The notes under the pieces: model-generated
The model's input: the letters and a program-made list of their open reading frames with translations, nothing else
What the model was told of the DNA's origin: nothing
Databases searched by the model: none
Made by a program: the position numbers and the translations under genes
Part shown: positions 7,434 through 15,207 of the stretch, one piece after another
How positions within the stretch are numbered: position 1 is the stretch's first letter
Layout of the letters: each line of letters starts with the position of its first letter
Origin: a virus
Virus record (IMG/VR): IMGVR_UViG_3300044624_001054
Span: 1 to 64,000 of that record
Reading direction: 5' to 3' (one strand)
DNA: 64,000 nt

Positions 7434-9304
7434 TATTGGATTCCTTCATTTTTAATTATTATAACAGTTCCAGAACTTGCTCCGTTGCTGCCACCTGAAC
7501 CTGCTGCTGCACGAATATCAATGTTTATTGGAGGATCTTTTTCTGTGATGACTAAAACTACTCCTCCACCACCCGCGTATCCAGCAATCCCAGGGCTACC
7601 AGGGATTCCTCCCTCGGCAACGCCGCCAACCCCTCCTGCTCCTCCTGCTCCTCCTGCGCCTCCAGGCCAGAATTGCTCAGGTTGATTTGCATTTTGCTGG
7701 GCACTAAATTCTAATTGATTGTTAAAAGTTGATGGTTGAAATGCTGATGGATAAGTTTGCACCAAAGGGTACGCTACAAAAGTAAAAGTGCCGTAATTAG
7801 TATATGCTGGGGTGTAGGAGGAGGGTATAAAGGGGTTTACTCTAGTTTCAACGAATGGATTTAAACGGCCTTCAGCAGTTCTAACCTCGTTCTGAGCATT
7901 CTCACGAGCCTCAAGAGTTCTAATCTCATTTGATGTATTTAACCTGGCTTCAACTTGTCTAATCTCAGTAGGTGGACCTAGCCTAGCCTCACGCGTTCTA
8001 ATCTCAGTAGGTGGGCCTAGCCTAATCTCATTTTGGGCGTTGACCCTAATTTCGTTTCCACCAAACTGTCGGGCGGGGTTGCGTGCGAATGGATTAATTC
8101 GAATTTGATTAGCAGCATTCAATCTTGCTTCATTAAGATTTACTCTTCCTTCAACCAATCTTGCTTCATTAAGATTTACTCTTCCTTCGACCAATCTTAT
8201 TTGATTGGTAGCATTAACTCTTCCTTCGACTAATCTAACTTCATTTGCGGTATTCACTCTTGCTTCAACTAATCTTACTTCATTGGCGGACAGTCTTTGC
8301 TCAGTTCCTCCAGATGAAGGTGTAAATACTGCTGGAGAAAAAAATACATTGTAGTTAGTTGTTGGAGTTGCAGGATATGTTGGTACAACATTATAGAATG
8401 TATATCCTGGTGTGAACACTCCAACATAATAATTAAAAGCATATTCAGTTATATATGTGTATGCTGCTTGAAAAAGTCCTGGGGCGGGACTTCCAGGGTT
8501 TCCAGGACTTCCAGGATTTCCTGGAGTTCCAGGATTTCCGGGACTTCCAGGAGAGCCTGGAGAACCCCCTTTTCCGTCAGCGCGAATAATTCCATATCCA
8601 GTAATATTCCTAGCAGATATAATAACTACGCCGCCTCCTGCCCCACCAACACCGCCCAAACCAGCGGCTCCCTGGGTACCACCTATTCCAGCATTTCCTG
8701 GGGAACCAGTGTTTCCTGGATAACCCTTTCCTCCCGCTGCACCGACAATATCAGCGCTTGCTGTATACGATCCTGGGGAGCCTTCACTTCCAGGGCTTCC
8801 AGCGCTTCCTGAGTATTGAAATGAAGCGGTTGATGGTGCTGATCCAGATGGCCCTGTCAATCCTCCTGATCCCCCCATTAAAAATTTAATAGTAGAGTCT
8901 ACACTATTAATTTTATATCCGGCTATAGCCTGTGAAAAATTATAAAATTCTGCTTCTCCAAAAAAATTTTCACCAGGATTTAGTCCGCCGTCCCCACCTA
9001 GGGTATCGGAGGCTTTTATTCCTGGTAAAGCGCCGCCTAAAAGTGTTCCTGCCGATGTTGTATTTGACAATCTTCCTATTACAGATGTTGGATCGGCCAT
9101 ATGTAAGGTATCTTTTACAAAAATTCTATATCCGTTTGTGTCTATTTGAGCATTTGCTAAAATAGTTAAATTATTGTAATACATGTCTCTGGTTAAAGTT
9201 GTATTACTTACAACAGTAACATTGCCGTCTGTTCCAGGGCCATATACCGCAAGACCTCCCCTGGTAGCAATTCTACTAGGAGTAGGTATTTGTTCAAAAG
9301 ACAT
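7433..9304 (-). CDS. Collagen-like tail fibre/appendage protein with Arg-Glu repeats
   Basis: A 623-residue protein. The N-terminal module (residues 22-70) is shared with the neighbouring short protein. Gly-X-Y repeats run through about residues 168-226 and 246-275; the second block is made of GSP, GNP and GTP triplets, so nearly every Y position is proline. Residues 341-492 hold about a dozen short repeats of the type NEVRLVEGRVN. A second glycine-rich stretch (about 550-585, GGAGG and GIPGSPG) precedes the C-terminus. The collagen-like part should form a trimeric rod. The neighbouring prolyl-hydroxylase-like gene fits modification of the Y-position prolines. A structural role is inferred from location. 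Confidence 0.8.
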   Translation of the reverse strand: MSFEQIPTPSRIATRGGLAVYGPGTDGNVTVVSNTTLTRDMYYNNLTILANAQIDTNGYRIFVKDTLHMADPTSVIGRLSNTTSAGTLLGGALPGIKASDTLGGDGGLNPGENFFGEAEFYNFSQAIAGYKINSVDSTIKFLMGGSGGLTGPSGSAPSTASFQYSGSAGSPGSEGSPGSYTASADIVGAAGGKGYPGNTGSPGNAGIGGTQGAAGLGGVGGAGGGVVIISARNITGYGIIRADGKGGSPGSPGSPGNPGTPGNPGSPGNPGSPAPGLFQAAYTYITEYAFNYYVGVFTPGYTFYNVVPTYPATPTTNYNVFFSPAVFTPSSGGTEQRLSANEVRLVEARVNTANEVRLVEGRVNATNQIRLVEGRVNLNEARLVEGRVNLNEARLNAANQIRINPFARNPARQFGGNEIRVNAQNEIRLGPPTEIRTREARLGPPTEIRQVEARLNTSNEIRTLEARENAQNEVRTAEGRLNPFVETRVNPFIPSSYTPAYTNYGTFTFVAYPLVQTYPSAFQPSTFNNQLEFSAQQNANQPEQFWPGGAGGAGGAGGVGGVAEGGIPGSPGIAGYAGGGGVVLVITEKDPPINIDIRAAAGSGGSNGASSGTVIIIKNEGIQ

Positions 9305-9639
9305 TATGTTACCTCTACCCCAGAGATGTGTATGTTTATTGCAGAGGCTGTTCCAGAAAGGGCTTGAATTCTCACCCCGTTTGATATAACGCTGCTTAAA
9401 TCAACTACCTGGGTGGTATTTGCAGAAATTGTAATCTCACCAAAAATTTTATTAGTTGATGACAGACTTCCTCCGTCTGGAATAAAATGAATTGTAGCAG
9501 TTGCATCTGATGAAGTGATGTTTGCTAATAAAATTTGTTTAACAATTGATGTTGTTAATGACGGAACAGTATAATAAGTAGAAGCACTAGTACTTAATTG
9601 CCTAGAATCGCAAAATTGTTTTGGTGTATAAATGCTCAT
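9304..9639 (-). CDS. Small tail-associated structural protein
   Basis: A 111-residue protein from MSIYTPKQ; the upstream in-frame ATG is rejected because AGGATAAAA precedes this one. It is Ser/Thr-rich and beta-strand-rich (TIHFIPDGG, KIFGEITISANTTQVVDLSS), like small phage tail surface proteins. It is followed directly by the collagen-like gene in a TAATG junction. Confidence 0.75.
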   Translation of the reverse strand: MSIYTPKQFCDSRQLSTSASTYYTVPSLTTSIVKQILLANITSSDATATIHFIPDGGSLSSTNKIFGEITISANTTQVVDLSSVISNGVRIQALSGTASAINIHISGVEVT

Positions 9640-9641
9640 TT

Positions 9642-11186
9642 TTATCCTATCCCCATCCATTGTAGCACAAGAACATTGTCAAAATCTTGTTGAGTTGCAT
9701 ATGTTGCAGATGCATTTGCCTGTGTTAAGTATATAGAAGATGCTGTTCCTGCCGCCAAAAAGTAACTTGAATGATATCCATCTAACATGTCAGCATTGAA
9801 GTTAGTTACAGTAGCACTCGATGAAACTTCTAATGCTGCTATCTGTAAAACGCCAAACTCTACAGATGGATCTGTATAATCAATAACGTTATTGACCGCT
9901 AATGGTCCTTTTGAAAGAAGTTTCCATTTATTTTGTGAAGCATCTCTTGCAAAGGATGCGTGATAATGATTTGCAGAAGATGTTGTTTCGTCACCATAAG
10001 ATCCAACAAAACCAATATCTAATCCGTCTGAATTATACTGCTCATGCGCTAATTGAATTAATGAGTCTGTAACAGCAAGAATAGAAGATTCGATAGTTGT
10101 ATAACTTCCAGAAACAACTAATTGATTAACTGTAAGGATGCCATGGAAAGTAAAGTTTCCGTTCTTTTCTTGAACAGCAGAAGATGAGTTGAGGAAGAAA
10201 CTTGCATCATATCCATCTAATTTATCTGCATCGAATGTTCTATATGAAGCACTTATAGGAATATAAGATTGCTCTGCATTAGTAATGCTTAAGTATGTTG
10301 AAGATGCGGTATCTATTCTGAGGTATGTGGCACTTGCTCCAGCGGCATCTTGATAGTATGATCCATGTTGACCATCAAGTAAATCGGCATCTATTCCTGA
10401 TCCCGCTCCGTCAACCTCTGTAATGGCAGTTGCAAGATTTTGATTAAACCATAAACTAGCAGATTGATTGTATGAAATTATATCGTTGTCTGCAGCATTT
10501 ATTATTGAAACATTATGAAGTTCGTCTAACTCATAGCCATTCTGAATATTAACAAAAAGTTGACCGTTGCCAGCATTTGCTCTTTCTACAACACCAATAA
10601 AAACTGTATGATTTGGAGCAGAAGGTTTAACGCTAGTAAATTTACCAGCAGAAGCAGATAGCCATAAAGTATCTCCAGGTGAATATGCACTTAAGTTAAG
10701 TTTATCGACAACGCCAAATACAGTAACATAACCTTGGCCTCCTGTTGTTATTTCCTCTGCCACCACACCTAAAGTTTTAGCAGATGTGGGATCTGCTGTG
10801 TTAATTGCTTTTTTAACAGATGCTCTATCTCCTGACGCTCCAAATAAATAAACAACATCACCTTTAACAAGAGGGGAACCTTGAGCGTTTGTTACATAGG
10901 CATGAACATGCTGACCAATATGAGCGGTAACGTTGCCGCCAGTTAAACCAACTTCTGGAGTTCCAAAAGAAGAATTCCATTGGAATCTACCTACAGCAAG
11001 AGGTACTGTTCCAGAAAGATCAAGATCTACGCCCCCTACTGCAAATGTTCCAGAGGAACTTCTAGAGACTAAGGTATCAGGAATATTTAGAGGAGTTCCA
11101 GATGCTGAACCTCCTCCGCCATTAGATGCAATTCCTGTTATATCTTCCCAGGCAGATCCTGTCCATATTCTGGCTATTTTAGACAT
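9642..11186 (-). CDS. Tail fibre protein with LDGxxxSYY repeats
   Basis: A 514-residue protein beginning MSKIARIWTGSAWEDITG, a start common in phage fibre proteins. It contains several copies of the fibre motif DADLLDGQHGSYY, NADMLDGYHSSYF and DADKLDGYDASFF, together with SASSTYLxI segments. A central domain resembles phage-fibre lipoyl-like or beta domains (VKGDVVYLFGASGDRASVKKA). This is receptor-binding or side-fibre material. Its ATG overlaps the stop of the upstream fibre gene. Confidence 0.82.
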   Translation of the reverse strand: MSKIARIWTGSAWEDITGIASNGGGGSASGTPLNIPDTLVSRSSSGTFAVGGVDLDLSGTVPLAVGRFQWNSSFGTPEVGLTGGNVTAHIGQHVHAYVTNAQGSPLVKGDVVYLFGASGDRASVKKAINTADPTSAKTLGVVAEEITTGGQGYVTVFGVVDKLNLSAYSPGDTLWLSASAGKFTSVKPSAPNHTVFIGVVERANAGNGQLFVNIQNGYELDELHNVSIINAADNDIISYNQSASLWFNQNLATAITEVDGAGSGIDADLLDGQHGSYYQDAAGASATYLRIDTASSTYLSITNAEQSYIPISASYRTFDADKLDGYDASFFLNSSSAVQEKNGNFTFHGILTVNQLVVSGSYTTIESSILAVTDSLIQLAHEQYNSDGLDIGFVGSYGDETTSSANHYHASFARDASQNKWKLLSKGPLAVNNVIDYTDPSVEFGVLQIAALEVSSSATVTNFNADMLDGYHSSYFLAAGTASSIYLTQANASATYATQQDFDNVLVLQWMGIG

Positions 11187-11815
11187 TATGCGGCCTCATA
11201 ACTTCCTGAAATAGTTATATTATCTGCTGTACCCCAAATAAATGGTCCACCATTACCAACACTTGCCCAAGTAGTTACTGAAGGATTTGTTCCAGGAATA
11301 ATAACAGCAAATGATGTTGTAGAACCAGTATAATTTCCATTTCCAATTCCACCATACCAGGCAATTCCATCATCTAAAATGGTTGCTGAAAATGTAAAAT
11401 TTGAATCATAGGCAGTTACTGGTAGACTGAAGTTCCAATGCCCAGTTCCTGCACTAGTCGTTGATCCAAAGACAAACTTCAGTCTAAAAAATACTGTTTC
11501 TCCTAATTGCTTATATCTACCAGTAAGAGTTCCATTTCCTAAAGAAAAACCTCCTCCATCGGCAGTTATAGTTGGTGTATAACTTGCCCAAGCAGTACTA
11601 GAAAAATCTGTCTTGGTTGCATATGTTGATGATGCAGAACTTATAGTTAAATAACTATTTAAATCTACAGGAGAAACTGCAGAAGCGCTAGGGTCAACCC
11701 ATATCTGACCAATAAAGGGATTCGATGGGGATGAGGAGGCATAATTGACAAGGTTAGTAGAGTCGCCAACAATAAGGCCGTTCTTTACCTTAAAATCTTT
11801 ATCAATACTGGCCAA
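11186..11815 (-). CDS. Tail fibre protein
   Basis: A 209-residue protein. The N-terminus MASIDKDFKVKNGLIVGDS is shared in pattern with the next gene upstream and is probably a common attachment peptide. The middle has an SASSTYATKTDF linker, and the C-terminal 130 residues form a beta-rich domain with a WASYTPTITADGGGF start, as in phage head- or receptor-binding C-terminal domains. It ends in a TAATG junction with the gene at 9642-11186. Confidence 0.78.
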   Translation of the reverse strand: MASIDKDFKVKNGLIVGDSTNLVNYASSSPSNPFIGQIWVDPSASAVSPVDLNSYLTISSASSTYATKTDFSSTAWASYTPTITADGGGFSLGNGTLTGRYKQLGETVFFRLKFVFGSTTSAGTGHWNFSLPVTAYDSNFTFSATILDDGIAWYGGIGNGNYTGSTTSFAVIIPGTNPSVTTWASVGNGGPFIWGTADNITISGSYEAA

Positions 11816-11842
11816 GGTTCCCTGTCCCCCTAGTCTTTAAAT

Positions 11843-13531
11843 TTATGCTTCTAGGCTTGTTCTGATTGCCTTAATTATTACGTTAGTAGATGCAGCATCT
11901 GGAGATGAAGCGGTAACTGAAAGTGTACCACCAGATTCTGTTGCAGTAAACTCAACGTTGGCTGCACCAGCAGAACTATCTACTACAGCATATTCAGACA
12001 CATAAGCATTGGTTCCGTCCCACATAACAAGAATCTTTGTGGAGGTCATCTTAGTGCTTTGCTTGGCCTGAATAACATATTCAGCAGTTGTAAATGTTGA
12101 TACTGCAAATGAGTCTATGGTAGTAGCAGTATTGTTCGCTGTGACCGTAACACTTGAACTTGTTAACGCTGCATTTGCTAGCGCTACGCCAGCAAATGTT
12201 GGTGTTGAGGTAGTTGCAATATCCTGTGGAAGGCTTAAGGTAACAGATGCTGATTGACCGCTACCAGAAACAACAACTTGATTTGCCGTTCCGTAAATTC
12301 CTGCAACATAATCACCAGTTGTGTCTGTTCCGAGAGCAACAGAATCTGCAGCGATAGTAAGCGAAATGCTTGCGCTGCCAAGATTATTAACAGTTCCAGA
12401 TCCAGTAACATCACCTGTGAATGTGAGGGAGAAGTCTTTTTCTACTGTGACAGAAATTGATGCGGAACCAAGATCTGTAAGTGTACCAGAGCCTGAAACA
12501 TCACCAATTAATGTAACTGTGGGATCTGGTTTGCTAAGAACATCTGCCCACTCAATGTTGGCATCGACGGTAGCCTTAGTCCCAGTAAAGACTTCTGAAG
12601 AGTTTGTAGCATCTGTTAAGAATGCAAATTTTCCTGTGCTATCATCGTAACCAAAGAAGCCAAGTTTAGCAGATGTTCCATTGTGGTATCTAAATTCAAT
12701 ACCGCGATCCTTATTGTCATCTACGCTGGGAGCGGTGTCTCCGCCTAATGTAAAGATTGGGTCATCAATGGTGACGACGGTGCTATTAATGGTAACTACT
12801 GAACCTGTTACAACAAGATTTTCTCCTACTGTAAGTGACCCGCCGACGTTAACATTATTTGGAAGACCAATTTGAATTGCACCTGTTGATGCAGAAACTT
12901 CAATTTCGTTTGCTGTACCAATAACTGACTGAACTCCGCCGCCAGATAGAACTTGCGCTAAGGTGTAGCCACCTAGGTATTCAACATTCAGGTTGTTTAC
13001 TTGAACAGATGAAGATACTGTAAATGGTGCGCTAGCAGTAGTGGTAGAAGTAATAGTATTAAAAGATACGTTTGATGAGGTGCTAACATCTTGACCAATA
13101 GAAATTGTTGGACTTGTTGATTCACCAGCAGATGCACTTACGGTAACACCAGTTCCTGCAACAAGGTTGGCAACATAATCACCAGTAGTTTCTACCCCAA
13201 GAGTCACGCTGTCTGCATTAACTATCGTGTTAAAAAGAGTAATTGACGCACTTGATAGATTAGTTAAAGTTGCTACCCCAGAACCAGAAACTGATCCGTC
13301 TAAATAAATACCAATCGTGGGATCTGGAATATTCGTCGCATTAGTAAAATCAAGGTAGTGCGATCCGTGTTGACCGTCAAGAAGGTCAGCATTCAGGTTA
13401 GATACGTTTACTGATGATGTAACAGTTAATGGGGGTAAAGAAGAAGTAGTTGATACTAATTGAACACCCTGAACGTTATCGCCAGCAATAACGCCGTTCC
13501 TTACAACAAAGTCTTTATTTACAGTAGCCAT
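11843..13531 (-). CDS. Large tail fibre protein with repeated SGSG.xTNLGSASISL units
   Basis: A 562-residue protein starting MATVNKDFVVRNGVIAGD (GAGG ribosome site 5 nt before the ATG). It has the shared anchor N-terminus, an NADLLDGQHGSHYLD fibre motif near residue 50, then repeated beta units ending in LTNLSSASITLF, LTDLGSASISV and NNLGSASISL. The C-terminal 100 residues are similar in pattern to those of the gene at 13575-14051 (AEYVIQAKQSTKMTSTKILVMWDG versus AEYNVQLVQGTKYTTVKAVVVHNG), so the two share a C-terminal domain. Confidence 0.82.
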   Translation of the reverse strand: MATVNKDFVVRNGVIAGDNVQGVQLVSTTSSLPPLTVTSSVNVSNLNADLLDGQHGSHYLDFTNATNIPDPTIGIYLDGSVSGSGVATLTNLSSASITLFNTIVNADSVTLGVETTGDYVANLVAGTGVTVSASAGESTSPTISIGQDVSTSSNVSFNTITSTTTASAPFTVSSSVQVNNLNVEYLGGYTLAQVLSGGGVQSVIGTANEIEVSASTGAIQIGLPNNVNVGGSLTVGENLVVTGSVVTINSTVVTIDDPIFTLGGDTAPSVDDNKDRGIEFRYHNGTSAKLGFFGYDDSTGKFAFLTDATNSSEVFTGTKATVDANIEWADVLSKPDPTVTLIGDVSGSGTLTDLGSASISVTVEKDFSLTFTGDVTGSGTVNNLGSASISLTIAADSVALGTDTTGDYVAGIYGTANQVVVSGSGQSASVTLSLPQDIATTSTPTFAGVALANAALTSSSVTVTANNTATTIDSFAVSTFTTAEYVIQAKQSTKMTSTKILVMWDGTNAYVSEYAVVDSSAGAANVEFTATESGGTLSVTASSPDAASTNVIIKAIRTSLEA

Positions 13532-13574
13532 GGGCACCTCACGAAAAAATTTATATTTCTATTAGATTATATCA

Positions 13575-14051
13575 CTATATGTTTATCATAATTTTGTAAA
13601 TCTTGACGGTGAGAGGGCTAACATCTCCGTTTGGCACCACTATTCTAAGGACAGCATTTGAGTCAATAATATCGGCGGATAGGGTGTAATTTATACCTCC
13701 GCCTAAATCTATTTTTCCATACTCACATATACCTGCATCTGTACCATTATGTACGACTACAGCCTTTACAGTAGTATATTTTGTACCCTGCACAAGTTGT
13801 ACATTATATTCCGCGCTTCTATAAGAAGATACTGGGAATGAATCGATGGTGGTGATGAGGTTAGTGGTTATATTAATAGTGGATGATTTACTTTGGGCGT
13901 GAGCATAAAGGAGCGCCTGAAATGTGGGGGAACTGCTGGTAGTGACTGATTGATCCAAATAGCCATCGTGGGTATTTAAAGTATTTCTTAAATTATTATG
14001 ATCTTGTAAGTGACCGGAATCACCATGGGATCTAATTGGAGGGATAGTCAT
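13575..14051 (-). CDS. Short tail fibre protein sharing the C-terminal domain of its neighbour
   Basis: A 158-residue protein. The N-terminus contains GDSGHLQDHNNLRNTLNTHD, matching GDSGHTEDHN in the gene at 14567-15151. The C-terminal domain (SYRSAEYNVQLVQGTKYTT, then GICEYGKIDLGG) is homologous to that of the large fibre at 11843-13531. It is a combinatorial fibre product built from an N-terminal anchor and a shared tip domain. Confidence 0.78.
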   Translation of the reverse strand: MTIPPIRSHGDSGHLQDHNNLRNTLNTHDGYLDQSVTTSSSPTFQALLYAHAQSKSSTINITTNLITTIDSFPVSSYRSAEYNVQLVQGTKYTTVKAVVVHNGTDAGICEYGKIDLGGGINYTLSADIIDSNAVLRIVVPNGDVSPLTVKIYKIMINI

Positions 14052-14087
14052 ATATTAATTATACCTAAGATTTAAGATAATTAAATG

Positions 14088-14570
14088 CTATCGGCCACCC
14101 CCTATCATAGCATTAACGTCTATGATAAAGGTATCTATAAAAATTGTATTAAGAGTGCTTCCATCTGCAGGAGATTCTATGGAAAATGTATAGTCTCCGT
14201 CTATGGTGGCACTAAAAGTTGGAGTACTTGTAGACCAACTTGTATTTGCTGAATATGAAGAAATGGTAGAATTATTAACCTTTAATGTCCAGGTTTGAGA
14301 GTTATTGTTAGCAGTTTTAAATTTTATAAGCACCAGATAATTAGAGGCAAATAAAGGTATTGTAACAAATGCTTTCTTAGGGTCTCCACCAGAAGATTGT
14401 CCATTATTATTTATGACAAGCGCGTTACTATCTGAAAATTCTCCTGGGCTTAAAGATAGATATGTATTTGTCCCAGATGCTGTCCATGCACCGATTGAAT
14501 TATAAAAATATTCTGCATATGATCTGTAATATTTAATTTGACTGCTTGAAGTACCCACCCATAAACTCAT
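14088..14570 (-). CDS. Small tail-associated protein, beta-sandwich type
   Basis: A 160-residue protein from MSLWVGTSSSQIKYYRSY. This ATG overlaps the upstream stop (ATGA) and follows GGCGGAT, so the longer 169-codon reading is rejected. Pattern and length suggest a carbohydrate-binding-like or Ig-like beta domain (YLVLIKFKTANNNSQTWTLKVNNSTI, DGDYTFSIESPADG). No named family is assigned. Confidence 0.72.
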   Translation of the reverse strand: MSLWVGTSSSQIKYYRSYAEYFYNSIGAWTASGTNTYLSLSPGEFSDSNALVINNNGQSSGGDPKKAFVTIPLFASNYLVLIKFKTANNNSQTWTLKVNNSTISSYSANTSWSTSTPTFSATIDGDYTFSIESPADGSTLNTIFIDTFIIDVNAMIGGGR

Positions 14571-15151
14571 AGTTTTAATCCGCCGATTAATAACCATGTG
14601 TTAGTATCTCTTTTTATTAAAGATGCTGCCGCCCATTGTGCATTTATTTTACGTTTGTTAGTATCTGAATTAAGAGTAACTCCAGATACTGGAGCAATAC
14701 TTGTTTCACCAGCCCCAGTTTGTATGATATCAATTTTAGTTCCTATTGGAAATGCTACGGAGGCATTTACTGGAACCGATACTGTATTAGCAGAAGAATT
14801 ATTCATTTCAATTAATTTATTAGAGTCTGATAACACTAAGGTATATGAACTTGCTGTTTGAGCATTAGTTGATATTAATTTTGTCAAATAAGTTGCAGAA
14901 GCAGTATCAGTTCTTAGATAGTTAATAGATGCAGATACTGGAAGAAAATTAGATGATGCAGAGGTAGGGAGAAACTCAGAGGATGCACTTACTGGTAGAA
15001 AATTGCTACTTGATGACATTGGAAGATAGTTCGATGAGGCTGATGCTGGCAGATATGTATTTTTAATAATATTTATTTCATCTACAATAGCATTATGGTC
15101 TTCTGTATGACCTGAGTCACCAACTGCTTTATTATTTGATGGTAATGCCAT
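14567..15151 (-). CDS. Tail fibre protein with LPxSASSN repeats
   Basis: A 194-residue protein. It begins with the GDSGHTEDHN anchor. Residues 33-78 carry five or six copies of a repeat of the form (Y/F)LPxSASSN. The C-terminal domain (NKLIEMNNSSANTVSVPVNASVAFPIGTKI and TNTWLLIGGLKL) is a common phage tail-fibre C-terminal fold, also seen in the gene at 47801-48298. Confidence 0.78.
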   Translation of the reverse strand: MALPSNNKAVGDSGHTEDHNAIVDEINIIKNTYLPASASSNYLPMSSSSNFLPVSASSEFLPTSASSNFLPVSASINYLRTDTASATYLTKLISTNAQTASSYTLVLSDSNKLIEMNNSSANTVSVPVNASVAFPIGTKIDIIQTGAGETSIAPVSGVTLNSDTNKRKINAQWAAASLIKRDTNTWLLIGGLKL

Positions 15152-15207
15152 GATCCCCGTCCAAAGAATTTATTAAAATTATAGCATGATTAGGAGATAT
15201 TTTAGTC

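Noticed and set aside
7860-8290. CRISPR array
   Set aside because: The repeats are imperfect, contiguous and in frame with a protein repeat; there are no spacers.
8468-8812. Plus-strand frame opposite the collagen repeats
   Set aside because: Generated by the repeat composition; Ser/Arg/Thr-rich shadow with no start signal.
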